In this document: positions 32,089 through 45,478 of the stretch, one piece after another
Numbering within the stretch: the first letter of the stretch is position 1
Layout: each line of letters starts with the position of its first letter
Source of the DNA: Eriocheir sinensis
Lineage: Eukaryota > Arthropoda > Malacostraca > Decapoda > Varunidae
Direction: 5' to 3'
Assembly (NCBI RefSeq): GCF_024679095.1
Contig: NW_026111654.1
Location: forward strand, 999,039 to 1,063,038
DNA: 64,000 nucleotides
The notes under the pieces: model-generated
What the model saw: the letters and a program-made list of their open reading frames with translations, nothing else
Told to the model about the DNA's origin: nothing
The model's database searches: none
Position numbers and translations under genes: made by a program

Positions 32089-32742
32089 GACAATATTTTA
32101 TGGGTATTTTGTATATATATTTCAAAAGAAATTTACCTAGTTTTATGTGTATTTTGAATATCTATTTTCATTCAAACTCAAATTATTTGTATGTATTTTT
32201 GTATATATTTCAATACAAATTTTAGTTAGGTTATGTGTATTTTGTAAATCTATTTTCATTCAAATATATATTATATTATTGGTATTTTGTTGATTTATAT
32301 TGATACGAATTTACATTATTTTATATGTACTTTGTATATATATTTATATACGCATTTACATTATTTAATATTTATTTTGAATATATAATTATATACAAAT
32401 TCATGGTATTTTATGTGTATTTGTATATATATTTTTATATAAATTTACATTATTTTATGTGTATTTTGTACATATATTTCATTACAAATTTACCTTATTT
32501 TATGTTTATTTTGTATGTGTATTTTGTACGTTTATATTTATACAAATACACATTTTTTTATTGGTATTTTGTTTATTTATTTTGTTTCGAATTTACATTT
32601 TTTATGTGTTTTTTGTTTACAATTTTTTATACGTATTTACTTAATTTTATGTGTATTTTGTATATATATTTTTAAAGAAATCTACGTTATTTTATGTGTA
32701 TTCGAACATATATTTTGAAACAAATTTACATTGTTTTATATG
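32089..32742 (+). repeat. Satellite block, T-rich on +
   Basis: Counterpart of 20,861-21,503. It starts at AATTATGACAATATTTTATG. Confidence 0.8.
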
Positions 32743-33342
32743 TACAATAAGGTAAATTTGTATTGAAATAGATATGCAAAATACATATAAAGCAATGTAA
32801 ATTTGTTTCAAAATATGTATACGAATACACATAAAATAACGTAGATTTTAGAAAAATATATAACCAAAATACACATAAAATGAAGTAAATACCTATAAAA
32901 AAATGTATACAAAATACACATAAAATAATGTAAATTCGTATCAAAATAAATAAACAAAATACCAATAAAAGAATGTGTATTTGTATAAATATAAATATAC
33001 AAAATACACATAAAATAACGTAAATTTATATAAAACTATATACAAAAATACACAGAAGTAATTAAATTTGTATGAAAATATATACAAAATACACACAAAA
33101 TAAGCTAAATTTGAATTCAAATATATATACAAAATACATGAAATAAAGTAAATTTGTATCAAAATATTTAAACAAATACACATATAATAACGTAAATTTG
33201 TATGAAAATATATAAAAAAAATACACATTAAATAATGTAAATACGTATAAAAAATATGTACAAAATACACATATAATCATGTAATTCGTATCAAAATAAA
33301 TAAACAAAACACCAATAAAATAATATAAATTTGTATGAGTAA
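32743..33342 (-). repeat. Satellite block, T-rich on -
   Basis: Counterpart of 21,504-22,108, ending at AGTAAACGTGTATGTTGCAT. The monomer near 32,850 carries a private change, TAGATTTTAGAAAAATATAT. Confidence 0.8.
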
Positions 33343-34473
33343 ACGTGTATGTTGCATATTTTTTTAATACAAATTTACCTTATTATATACGCATTTTTTA
33401 TATTAATTTTAATACAAATTTAATTATTCGATGTGTATTTTTGTATCTGTATTTTTATAAACATATGCTTTATTTTTTGGGTATTTTGCATCTTTATTTT
33501 TGTATCTGTTTTTTTATAAACATTTGCTTTGTTTTTTGGGTATTTTGCATCTTTATTTTCATACAAATTTACATTATTTTATTGATATTCTGCTCATTCA
33601 TTTTGCTACGAATTGACATTATTCTATGTGTATTTTTTATATATTTTTCATACAAATTTACGTTATTTTATGTGTATTTGCTTATATATTTTGACACAAA
33701 TTTACAATATTTTATGGGTATTTTGTATATACATTTCAAAAGAAATTTACCTAGTTTTATGTGTATTTTGTATATCTATTTTCATACAAACTCAAATTAT
33801 TTCTATGTATTTTTGTATATATTTTAATACAAATTTTAGTTATGTTATGTGTATTTTGTAAATTTATTTTCATTCAAATATATATTATTTTATTGGTGTT
33901 TTGTTGATTTATATTGATAAAAATTTACATTATTTTATATGTACTTTGTATATATATTTTTATACGCTTTCACATTATTTAATATTTATTTTGAATATAT
34001 ATTTTTATACAAATTCATGGTATTTTATGTGTATTTGTATATATATTTTTATATAAATTTACATTATTTTATGTGTATTTTGTACATATATTTTTTTACA
34101 AATCTACCTTATTTTATGTTTATTTTGTATGTGTATTTTCTATATTTATATTTATCCAAATACACTTTCTTTTATTGGTATTTTGTTTATTTATTTTAAT
34201 TCGAATTTACATTATTTTATGTGTATTTTGTATACATTTTTTATACGTATTTACTTAATTTTATGTGTATTTTGTATATATATTTTTATAGAAATCTACG
34301 TTTTTTTTTTGTATTCGTATATATATTTTGAAACAAATTTACATTGTTTTATATGTATTTTTGCATATCTCTTTCAATACAAATTTACCTTATTGTATGT
34401 GCATTTTGTATATTTATTTCAATGCAAATTTAAATATTTTATGTGTTTTTTGGTATATATATTTTTATAAGAT
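33343..34473 (+). repeat. Satellite block, T-rich on +
   Basis: Counterpart of 22,109-23,212 without its cluster of small deletions, so it is the better template for that segment. It carries the 59-bp duplication at 33,444. Confidence 0.8.
33444..33561 (+). repeat. 59-bp tandem duplication, second occurrence
   Basis: TATCTG at 33,444 and 33,503, period 59 bp, as at 22,203. The second unit differs at a few sites (AAACATTTGCTTTG), so the duplication predates separation of the two 11.2-kb-spaced copies. Confidence 0.85.
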
Positions 34474-35723
34474 TACGAACATTTGAATAAAAATATATAC
34501 AAAAAACAAAAAAATAAATTTCAATTTGTATGAAAATAGATATACAAAATACACATATAATTAGTTAAATTTGTATTTAAATACATGTACAAAATACACA
34601 TAAAATAATGTAAATTTGTATGAAATGAAAATAAATTCACATAAAATTCGCGTCAAAATAAATAAACAACATATCAATAAAAGAATGTGTATTTGTATGA
34701 AAATAGATATACAAAATACACATAAAATAACATAAATTTGTGTCAAACTATATACAAAAATAGACAAAAATATTTTAAATTTGTATGAAAATAAATATAC
34801 AAAATACACATAATATTAGGTAAATTTGTATTGAAATACATACACAAAATACACATAAAATAATGTAAATTTGAATGAAAATACATAAACAAATACACTT
34901 AAAATAACGTAAATTTGTATAAAAAAATATGTACAAAACACAAATAGAATAATGTAAAATCGTATCAAAATAAATACACAGAATATTAATAAAATAATGC
35001 AAATTTGTATGAAAATAAAGAAGAAAAATACCCATAAAATAACGCATTTATAAAAATACATATACCAAAATACACATCAAAAAATTAAATTTGTATTAAA
35101 ATAAATATACAAAAAACACATACAATAAGGTAAATTTGTATTGAAATAGATATGCAAAATACATATAAAACAATGTAAATTTGTTTCAAAATATATATAC
35201 GAATACACATAAAATAACGTAGATTTCTAGAAAAATATATATAAAAAATACACATAAAATGAAGTAAATACCTATAAAAAAATGTATACAAAATACACAT
35301 AAAATAATGTAAATTCGTATCAAAATAAATAAACAAAATACCAATAAAAGAATGTGTATTTGTATAAATATAAATATACAAAATACACAAAATAACGTAA
35401 ATTTATATAAAACTATATACAAAAATACACAGAAGTAATTAAATTTGTATGAAAATATATACAAAATACACACAAAATAAGCTAAATTTGAATTCAAATA
35501 TATATACAAAATACATGAAATAAAGTAAATTTGTATCAAAATATTTATACAAATACACATATAATAACGTAAATTTGTATGAAAATATATAAACAAAATA
35601 CACATTAAATAATGTAAATACGTATAAAGAAATATGTACAAAATACACATATAATCATGTAATTCGTATCAAAATAAATAAACAAAATACCAATAAAATA
35701 ATATAAATTTGTATGAGTAAACG
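34474..35723 (-). repeat. Satellite block, T-rich on -
   Basis: Counterpart of 23,213-24,465, closely similar throughout. It carries the AGAAGA variant of the marker near 35,020. Confidence 0.8.
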
Positions 35724-37364
35724 TGTATGTTGCATATTTTTTCAATACAAATTTACCTTATTATATACGCAATTTGTTTATTAATTTTCATATATGTGTA
35801 TTTGAATATATATTTTGATACAAATTTACATTATTTTATGTATTTTCTATATTTATTTCAATTCAAATTTAGCTTATTTTATGTGTCTTTTGTATATCTA
35901 TTTTCATACAAATTTAATTATTTTTGTTTATTTTTGTATATAGTTTTATACAGTTTTACGTTATTTTATGTGTATTTTGTATATTTATATTTATACAAGT
36001 AAACATTCTTTTATATGCATTTAGTTTATTTATTTTGATACGAATTTACATTATTTTATGTGTATTTTGTATACATTTTCTTATACGTATTTATTTCATT
36101 TTATGTGTATTTTGTATATATATTTTTATAGAAATCTACGTTATTTTATGTGTATTCGTATATATATTTTGAAACAAATTTACATTCTTTTATATGTATT
36201 TTGCATATCTATTTCAATACAGATTTACCTTATTGTATGTGTATTTTGTATATTTATTTTAATACAAATAATTTTTTTATGTGTATTTTTGTATATATAT
36301 TTAAAAAAAATGCGTTATTTTATGGGTATTTTGCTTCTTTATTTTCATACAAATTTACATTAATTTATTAATATTCTGTGTATTTATTTTGATACTATTT
36401 TACATTATTCTATTTGAGTTTTGTATATTTTTTTTATACATTTTTTCATTATTTAATGTGTATTTTCTATATATATTTCATACAAATTTTCGTTATTTTA
36501 AGTGTATTTGTTTATATTTTTTTATTCAAATTTACAATATTTTATGTGTATTTTGTATATCTATTTTCATACAAATACACATTCTTTTATTGATATTTTG
36601 TTTATTTATTTTGATGCGAATTTACATAATTTAATGTGTATTGTGTATATATATTTTTATACGTATTTACGTCATTTCATGTATATTTTGTATATATATT
36701 TCTATAGAAATATACGTTATTTTATATGTATTCGTATATATTTTGAAACAAATATACATTGTTTTATGTGCATTTGCATATTTTTCAATAAATTTACCTT
36801 ATTGTACGTGCATTTTGTATATTAATTTTAATACAAATTTAGCTATTCTATGTGTATTTTTGTATATGTATTTTTATAAAAATATGCTTTATTTTATGGG
36901 TATTTTGCATCTTTATTTTCATACAAAATTACATTATTTTATTGATATTCTGTGTATTTATTTTGATACGATTTTACATTATTCTATGTATATTTTGTAT
37001 ATCTATTTTATACCAATGTACGTTATTTTATATGAAATTGTTTTCATTTCATACAAATTTACATTATTTTATGTGAATTTTGTACATGTATTTAAATACA
37101 AATTTAACTAATTATATGTGTATTTTGTATATCTATTTTCATACAAATTGAAATTAATTTTGTGTATTTTTGTATATATTTTTATTCAAATTTTCGTAAT
37201 TTTATGTGTATTTTGTAAATTTATTTTCCGACAAAAATACGTTCTTTTATCGGAATTTTCATTTTTTTTAGGTGTATTTGATATATATATTTTTATACTT
37301 ATTTACATAATTTTATATGTATTTTGAATATATATTTTCATAGAAATTTACTCTATATGTATAT
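35724..37364 (+). repeat. Satellite block, T-rich on +
   Basis: Counterpart of 24,466-26,235 (TTGCAT at 35,730, offset 11,259). It is 131 bp shorter, because three monomers are missing near 36,523-36,540, as in the 17.46-kb copy. It also lacks part of a monomer near 37,255. It ends at CTCTATATGTATATGTATAG (37,351). Confidence 0.8.
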
Positions 37365-40066
37365 GTATAGAAAATACACATGAAATAATCTAAATTCGTA
37401 TCGAAATAAATGAACAAAATACCGATAAAATAATGTAATTTTGAATGAAAATATATATAGAAAATACACATAAAATAACGTAAATACAAATAAATATATA
37501 CACATAAAATGATTTGAATTTGAATGAAAATAGATATAAAAATAAACTTAAAATAAAGCAAATTTATAATGAAATATATATACAAAATACACATAAAATA
37601 ATATAGATTTGTTTCAAAATAAATATACGAATACACATAAAATAACGTAGATTTCTATAGAAATATATATACAAAATACACATGAAATGTTGTAAATACG
37701 TATAAAAATATATATACAAAATACACATTAAATAATGTAAATTCGTGTCAAAATAAATAATTAAAATATCAATAAAAAAATGTGTATTTGTATGAAAATA
37801 CATATACAAAATACACATAAAATAACGTAAATTTGTATAAAACTATATATAAAAATACACAAACATAAGTTAAATTTGTATGAAAATAAATATACAAAAT
37901 ACATATAAAATTAGGTAAATTTGTAAAGAAATACATAAACAAAATACACATAAAATAATGTAAATTTGAATGAAAATATATAAACAAATACACTTAAATT
38001 AACATAAATTTGTATAAAATATATATAAAAAATACTCATTAAATAATGTAAATATGTATAAAAAATATATATACAAAACACAAATAGAATAATGTAAAAT
38101 CGTATGAAAATAAATACACAGAATGTAAATAAAATAATGTAAATTTGTATGAAAATAAAGATGCAAAATACCCATAAAATAACGCATTTTTTTATAAATA
38201 TACAAAATACACATGAAAGGATGTAAATATGTATAAAAATATACATACAAAATACACATTAAATAATGTAAATTCACGTCAAAATAAATAAACAAAATGT
38301 CAATAAAAGAATGTGTATTTGTATGAAAATAAATATACAAAATACACATAAGATAACATAAATTTGTATAAAACTATATACAAAAATACACAAAAATAAT
38401 TTAAATTTGTATGAAAATAAATATACAAAAAACACATAAAATTAGGTAAATTTTTATTGAAATACATATACAAAATACACATAAAATACTGTAAATTTGA
38501 ATGAAAATACATAAACAAATACACTTAAAATAACGTAAATTTGTATAAAAACACAAATACAAAACACAAATAGAATAATGTAAAATCGTATCAAAATAAA
38601 TACACAGAATATTAATAAAATAATGTAAATTTGTATGAAAATAAAGAAGCAAAAGACCCTTAAAATAACGCATTTTTTTTTTAATATATATACAAAAATA
38701 CACAAAAAAATTTATTTGTATTAAAATAAATATACAAAATACACATACAATAAGGTAAATCTGTATTGAAATAGATATGCAAAATACATATAAAACAATG
38801 TAAATTTGTTTCAAAATATATATACGAATACACATAGAATAACGTAGATTTGTATAAAAAATATATATACAAAAAACACGTAAAATGAAGTAAATACGTA
38901 TAAAAAAATGTATAAAAATACACATAAAATCATGTAAATTCGTATCAAAATAAATAAACAAAATACCAATAAAAGAATGTGTATTTGTGTAAATATATAT
39001 ATACAAAATACACATAAAATAACGTAAATTTGTATAAAACTATATACAAAAATACACAGAAGTAATTAAATTCGTTTGAAAATAGATATACAAAATACAG
39101 ATAAAATAAGCTAAATTTGAATTGAAATGTATATACAAAATACATAAAATAATGTAAATTTGTATCAAAATATTTAAAAAAATACATATAATTACGTAAA
39201 TTTGTTTGAAAATATATAAACAAAATACACATTAAGTAATGTAAATACGTATAAAAAATATGTACAAAATACACATATAATCATGTAATTCGTATCAAAC
39301 TAAATAAACAAAATAGCAATAAAATAATGTAAATTTGTATGAGAAAACATATACAAATACATATAAAATAACGCTACTTTCTATCAAAATATAGGTCCAA
39401 TAATGATCGTTAAATAAATTAACTTTGGATAAAAATATATATACAAAACACACATTAAATAATGTAAATGCGTACATAAAATAACCTAAATTTGTATAAA
39501 ACTATATACAAAAATACACAAAAATAATTTAATTTGTATGAAAAGAAATATACAAAATACACATAAAATTAGGTTAATTTCTATTGAAATACATATACAA
39601 AATACATATAAAATAATGTAAATTTGAAAGAAAATATATAAACAAATACACATATAATAACGTAAATTTGTATGAAATATATATACAAAATACACATTAA
39701 ATAATGTAAATGTGTATAAAAAAAATATATACAAAACACAAATAGAATAATGTAAAATCGTATCAAAATATATACACAGAATATTAATAATATAATGTAA
39801 ATTTGTATGAAAATTAAGATGCAAAATACCTATAAAATAACGCATTTTTTATAAAATTATTGATACCAAAATACACATAAAATATTTGAATTTGTATCAA
39901 AATAAATATACAAATTGCACATACAATAAGGTAAATTTGTATTGAAATAGATATGCAAAATACATATAAAATAATGTAAATTTGTTTAAAAATATATATG
40001 CGAATACTCATAAAATAACGTAGATTTCTATAAAAAAAAACATATACAAAATACACATAAAATTAA
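37365..40066 (-). repeat. Satellite block, T-rich on -
   Basis: Counterpart of 18,319-20,860 and 26,236-28.6 kb. It lacks the small deletions of the 26.2-26.9 kb copy. It ends at AAATTAAGTTTTTAAGTATT, a blunt joint to + monomers. Confidence 0.8.
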
Positions 40067-40806
40067 GTTTTTAAGTATTTTGCATATCTATTTCAATACA
40101 AATTTACCTTATTGAATGTGCATTTTGTATATATATTGTAATACAAATTTAAATATTTTGTGAGTTTTGGTATATATTTTCATAAAAAATGCTTTGTTTT
40201 ATGGGTATTTTGCATCTTTATTTTTTAATACAAATATACATTATTTTATTAATATTCTGTGTATTTATTTTGATACTATTTTACATTATTCTATTTGTGT
40301 TTTGTATATATTTTTTTATACATATTTACATTATTTAATGTGTATTTTCTATATATATTTCATACAAATTTACGTTATTTTAAGTGTATTTGTTTATATA
40401 TTTTCATTCAAATTTACAGTATTTTATGTGTATTTTGTATATGTATTTCAATAGAAATTTAACTAGTTTTATATGTATTTTGTATATATATTTTTATACA
40501 AATTTAAATTATTTTTGTGTATTTTTTTAATAGAGTTTTATACAAATTTACAATATTTTATGTGTATTTTGTATATCTATTTTCATACAAATACACATTC
40601 TTTTATTGATATTTTGTTTATTTATTTTGATGCGAATTTACATTATTTAATGTGTATTGTGTATATATATTTTTATACGTATTTACGTCATTTCATGTGT
40701 AATTTGTATATATATATTTCTATAGAAATATACGTTATTATATGTGTATTCGTATATATATTTTGAAACAAATATACATTGTTTTATGTGCATTTTGTAT
40801 ATTTTG
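40067..40806 (+). repeat. Satellite block, T-rich on +
   Basis: Counterpart of 11,411-12,222. Starts within the TTTTGCATATCTATTTC monomer and ends at the switch TATATTTTGTATATGC (40,798). Confidence 0.8.
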
Positions 40807-40989
40807 TATATGCAAAATACACATAAAGGTAGGCAAATTTGTATTGAAATACATATACAAAACTCACATAAAATAATGTAAATTTGAAAGAAAATATATA
40901 AACAAATACATATAAAATCACGTAAATTTGGATAAAATATATATATACAAAATATACATTAAATATTTTAAATATGTATAAAAATATAT
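40807..40989 (-). repeat. Short satellite block, T-rich on -
   Basis: About four antisense monomers, counterpart of 12,223-12,400. Confidence 0.75.
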
Positions 40990-42322
40990 TATATTATATA
41001 TATTTTTATTGATATTTGCGTTATTTATGTGTATTTTGTATATGTTTTCTCATAGAAATTTACATTATTTTATTGTTATTTTGTCTATTTATTTTCATAC
41101 GAATTACATGATTATTTGTGTATTTTCAACATCTTTTTTATACGTATTTACATTATTTAATGTGTATTTTGTTTATATATTTTTATACAAATTTACGTTA
41201 TTATATGTGTACTTGTATATGTATTTTGATACAAATTTACATTATTTTATGTATTTTGTATATATATTTCAATTCAAATTTAGCTTATATTATGTGTATT
41301 TTGTATATCTATTTATTTTAATACAAAATCAAATATTTTATGTTTTTTCGTATATATATTTTTATAAAAAATGCGTTGTTTTATGGGTAGTTTGCATCTT
41401 AATTTTCATACAAATATACATTATTTTATTAATATTTTCTGTATTTATTTTCATACGATTTTACATTATTTTATTTGTGTTTTGTATATATTTTTTTATA
41501 CTTATTTACATTATTTAATGTTTTTTTGTATATATATTTGATACAAATTTACGTTATTTTAAGTCTATATGTTTATATATTTTCATTCAAATTTACATTA
41601 TTTTATGTGTATTTTGTATATGTATTTCAATACAAATTTACCTAATTTTATGTTTTTTGTATATTTATTTTCATACAAGTTTAAATTATTTTTGTGTATT
41701 TTTGTTTATAGTTTTATACAAATTTAGGTTATTTTATGTGTATTTTGTATATCTATTTTCATACAAATACACATTCTTTTCATGATATTTTGTTTATTTA
41801 TTTTGACACGAATTAACATTATTTAATGTGTATTTTGTATATATATTTTTATACGTATTTACGTTATTTCAAGTGTATTTTGTATATATATTTCTATAGA
41901 AATCTGCGTTATTTTATGTGAATTCGTTTATATATTTTGAAAAAAATTTACATTGTTTTATGTGTATTTTGAATATTTTTTCAATACAAATTTACCTTAT
42001 TGTATGTGCATTTTGTATATTAATTTTAATACAAATTTGATTAATCTATGTGTATTTTTGTATATGTATTTTTATAAAAATATGCTTTATTTTATTGGTA
42101 TTTTGCATCTTTATTTTCATACAAATTTACATTATTTTATTGATATTCTGTGTATTTATTTTCATATGATTTTACATTATTCTATGTGTATTTTGTATAT
42201 ATATTTTATATAAGATGTATTTGTTTTCATTTCATACAAATCTACATTATTTTATGTGTTTTTTGTACATGTATTTAAATACAAATTTAACTAGGTTTAT
42301 GTGTATTTTGTATATCTATTTT
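40990..42322 (+). repeat. Satellite block, T-rich on +
   Basis: Counterpart of 12,401-13,672 and 51,069-52,390. It ends in the left arm of the fold-back at 42,296-42,354. Confidence 0.8.
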
Positions 42323-42354
42323 GTATGAAAATAGATATTCAAAATACATATAAA
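42296..42354. repeat. Fold-back palindrome at a + to - switch
   Basis: Left arm 42,296-42,322 and right arm 42,328-42,354 are complementary at 25 of 27 positions, with a 5-nt spacer (GTATG). The core of the left arm is ATTTTGTATATCTATTTT. Similarity continues more weakly beyond both arms through ACTAGG. The switch lies in the spacer. Confidence 0.85.
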
Positions 42355-42703
42355 ACTAGGTAAATTTCTTTTGAAATATATATACAAAATATCCATAAAA
42401 TATTGTAAATTTGTGTCAAAATATATAAACAAATACACATAAAATAACTTAAAATAACGTAAATATGTATCAAATATATATACAAAAAACACATTAAATA
42501 ATGTAAATATGTATAAAAAATATATACAAAACATAAATAAAATAATGTAAAATCGTATCAAAATAAATACAGAAAATATTAATAAAATAATGTAAATTTG
42601 TATGAAAATTAAGATGCAAAATACCCATAAAATAACACATTTTTTATAAAAAATATATATACGAAAAAATACAAAATATTAGATTTTGTATTAAAATAAA
42701 TAG
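42323..42703 (-). repeat. Short satellite block, T-rich on -
   Basis: About eight antisense monomers. The first part matches the inverted 6.3-6.4 kb segment (TTTCTTTTGAAATATATATA). The block ends at AATAAATAGAAATACATTC, where + monomers begin; compare 14,303. Confidence 0.75.
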
Positions 42704-43655
42704 AAATACATTCTTTTATTGGTATTTTGTTTATTTATTTTGTTTCGAATTTACATTATTTTATGTGTATTTTGTTTACATTTTTTTATACGTATTTACT
42801 TAATTTTATGTGTATTTTGTATATATATTTTTATAGAAATCTACGTTATTTTATGTGTATTCGTATATATATTTTGAAACAAATTTACATTGTTTTATAT
42901 GTATTTTTGCATATCTCTTTCAATAGAAGTTTATCTTATTGTATGTGCATTTTGTATATTTATTTTAATACAAATTTAAATATTTTATGTGTATTTTGGT
43001 ATATATATTTTTATAAGAAATGCGCTATTTGATGGGAATTTTGCATCTTTATTTTCATACAAATTTGCATTATTTTATTAATATTCGGTGTATTTATTTT
43101 GATACGATTTTACATTATTCTATTTGTTTTTTGTATATATTTTTTTTATACATATTTACATTATTTAAATGTATCTTGCATATATATTACATACAAATTT
43201 ATTATCTATTATTTATTTTCATACAAATACACATTCTTTTCATGAAATTTTGTTTATTTATTTTGTCACGAATTTACATTACTTAATATGTATTTTATAT
43301 ATATATTTTTATACGTATTTACATAATTTCATGTGTATTTTGTATATACATTTCTATAGAAATCTGTTATTTTATGTGTATTCGTATATATATTTTGAAA
43401 CAAATTTACACTGTTTTATTTGTATTTTGCGTTTTTTTTTTCAATACAAATTTACCTTATTGTATGTGTGCATTTTGTATATTAATTTTAATACAAATTT
43501 AATTATACTATGTGTATTTTTGTATATGTATTTTTTAAAAAAAATATGCTTTATCTTATGGGTATTTTGCATCTTTATTTTCATACAAATTTAAATTATT
43601 TTATTGATATTCTGTGTACCTATTTTGATACGATTTTACATTATTCTATGTATAA
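42704..43655 (+). repeat. Satellite block, T-rich on +
   Basis: Counterpart of 9,289-10,244 and 14,304-15,241. Ends at CTATGTATAACAAAAATAAA (TATG at 43,648; offset 28,417 from 15,231). Confidence 0.8.
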
Positions 43656-45112
43656 CAAAAATAAATACAGAATACACAAAAATAGATATGCAAAATACAT
43701 ATAAACAATGTAAATTTGTTTCAAAATATATATACGAATACACATGAAATAAGGAAGATTTCTATAAAAATATATATACAAAATACACATAAAATTAAGT
43801 AAATACGTATAAAAAATGTATACAAAATACACATAAAATAATGTAAATTAGTATCAAAATAAATAAACAAAATACCAATAAAAGAATGTGTATTTGTATA
43901 AATATACATATATACAAAATACACATTAAATAATATAAATTTCTTTAAAACTATACAAAATACACATGAAATAATGTAAATACGTATAAAAATATATATA
44001 CAAAATACACATTAAATAATGTAAATTCGCGTCAAAATAAATAAACAAAATGTCAGTAAAAGAATGTGTATTTGTATGAAAATAGATATACAAAATACAC
44101 ATAAAATAACCAAAATTTGTATCAAACTATAAACAAAAATACACAAAAATATTTTAAATTTGTATGAAAATAAATATCCAAAATACACATAAAATTAGGT
44201 AAATTTGTATTGAAATACATACACAAAATACACATAAAATAATGTAAATTTGAATGAAAATACATAAACAAATACACCTAAAATAACGTAAATTTGTATA
44301 AAAAAATATGTACAAAACACAAATAGAATAATGTAAAATCGTATCAAAATAAATACACAGAATATTAATAAAATAATGTAAATTTGTATGAAAATAAAGA
44401 AGCAAAATACCCATAAAATAACGCATTTTTTTTATTTATAAAAATATATATACCAAAAGACACATCAAAAAATTAAATTTGTATTAAAATAAATATACAA
44501 AAAACACATACAATAAGGTAAATTTGTATTGAAATAGATATGCAAAATACATATAAAACAATGTAAATTTGTTTCAAAATATATATACGAATACACATAA
44601 AATAACGTAGATTTCTATAAAAATATATATAGAAAATACACATAAAATGAAGTAAATACGTATAAAAAAATGTATACAAAATACACATAAAATAATGTAA
44701 ATTCGTATCAAAATAAATAAACAAAATACCAATAAAAGAATGTGTATTTGTATGAATATAAATATACAAAATACACATAAAATAACGTAAATTTATATAA
44801 AACTATATACAAAAAAACACAGAAGTAATTAAATTTGTATGAAAATATATACAAAATACACACGAAAAAGCTAAATTTGAATTGAAATATATATACAAAA
44901 TACATGAAATATAGTAAATTTGTATCAAAATATTTATACAAATACACATATAATAACGTAAATTTGTATGAAAATATATAAACAAAATACACATTAAATA
45001 ATGTAAATACGTATAAAAAAAATATGTACAAAATACACATATAATCATGTAATTCGTATCAAAATAAATAAACAAAATACCAATAAAATAATATAAATTT
45101 GTATGAGTAACC
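43656..45112 (-). repeat. Satellite block, T-rich on -
   Basis: Counterpart of 15,242-16,694, ending at the switch AGTAACCGTGTATGTTGCAT. Confidence 0.8.
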
Positions 45113-45384
45113 GTGTATGTTGCATATTTTTTCAATACAAATTTACCTTATTATATACGCATTTTGTATATTAATTTTAATACAAATTTAATTATTCGCT
45201 GTGTATTTTTGTATCTGTATTTTTATAAACATATGCTTTATTTTTTGGGTATTTTGCATCTTTATTTTCATACAAATTTACATTATTTTATTGATATTCT
45301 GCTCATTCATTTTGATACGAATTGACATTATTCTTTGTGTATTTTGTATATATTTTTCATACAAATTTACGTTATTTTATGTTT
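45113..45384 (+). repeat. Short satellite block, T-rich on +
   Basis: Sense part of the first 367-bp unit, about six monomers, similar to 22,109-22,420 but without the 59-bp duplication. Confidence 0.75.
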
Positions 45385-45478
45385 AAAAATATGTACAAAA
45401 TACACATATAATCATGTAATTCTGGTCAAAATAAATAAACAAAATACCAATAAAATAATATAAATTTGTATGAGTAAA
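45385..45478 (-). repeat. Two-monomer satellite block, T-rich on -
   Basis: Antisense part of the second 367-bp unit, only about 94 bp between two switches. It carries a private change, ATTCTGGTCAAAATA, where other copies have ATTCGTATCAAAATA. Confidence 0.75.
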
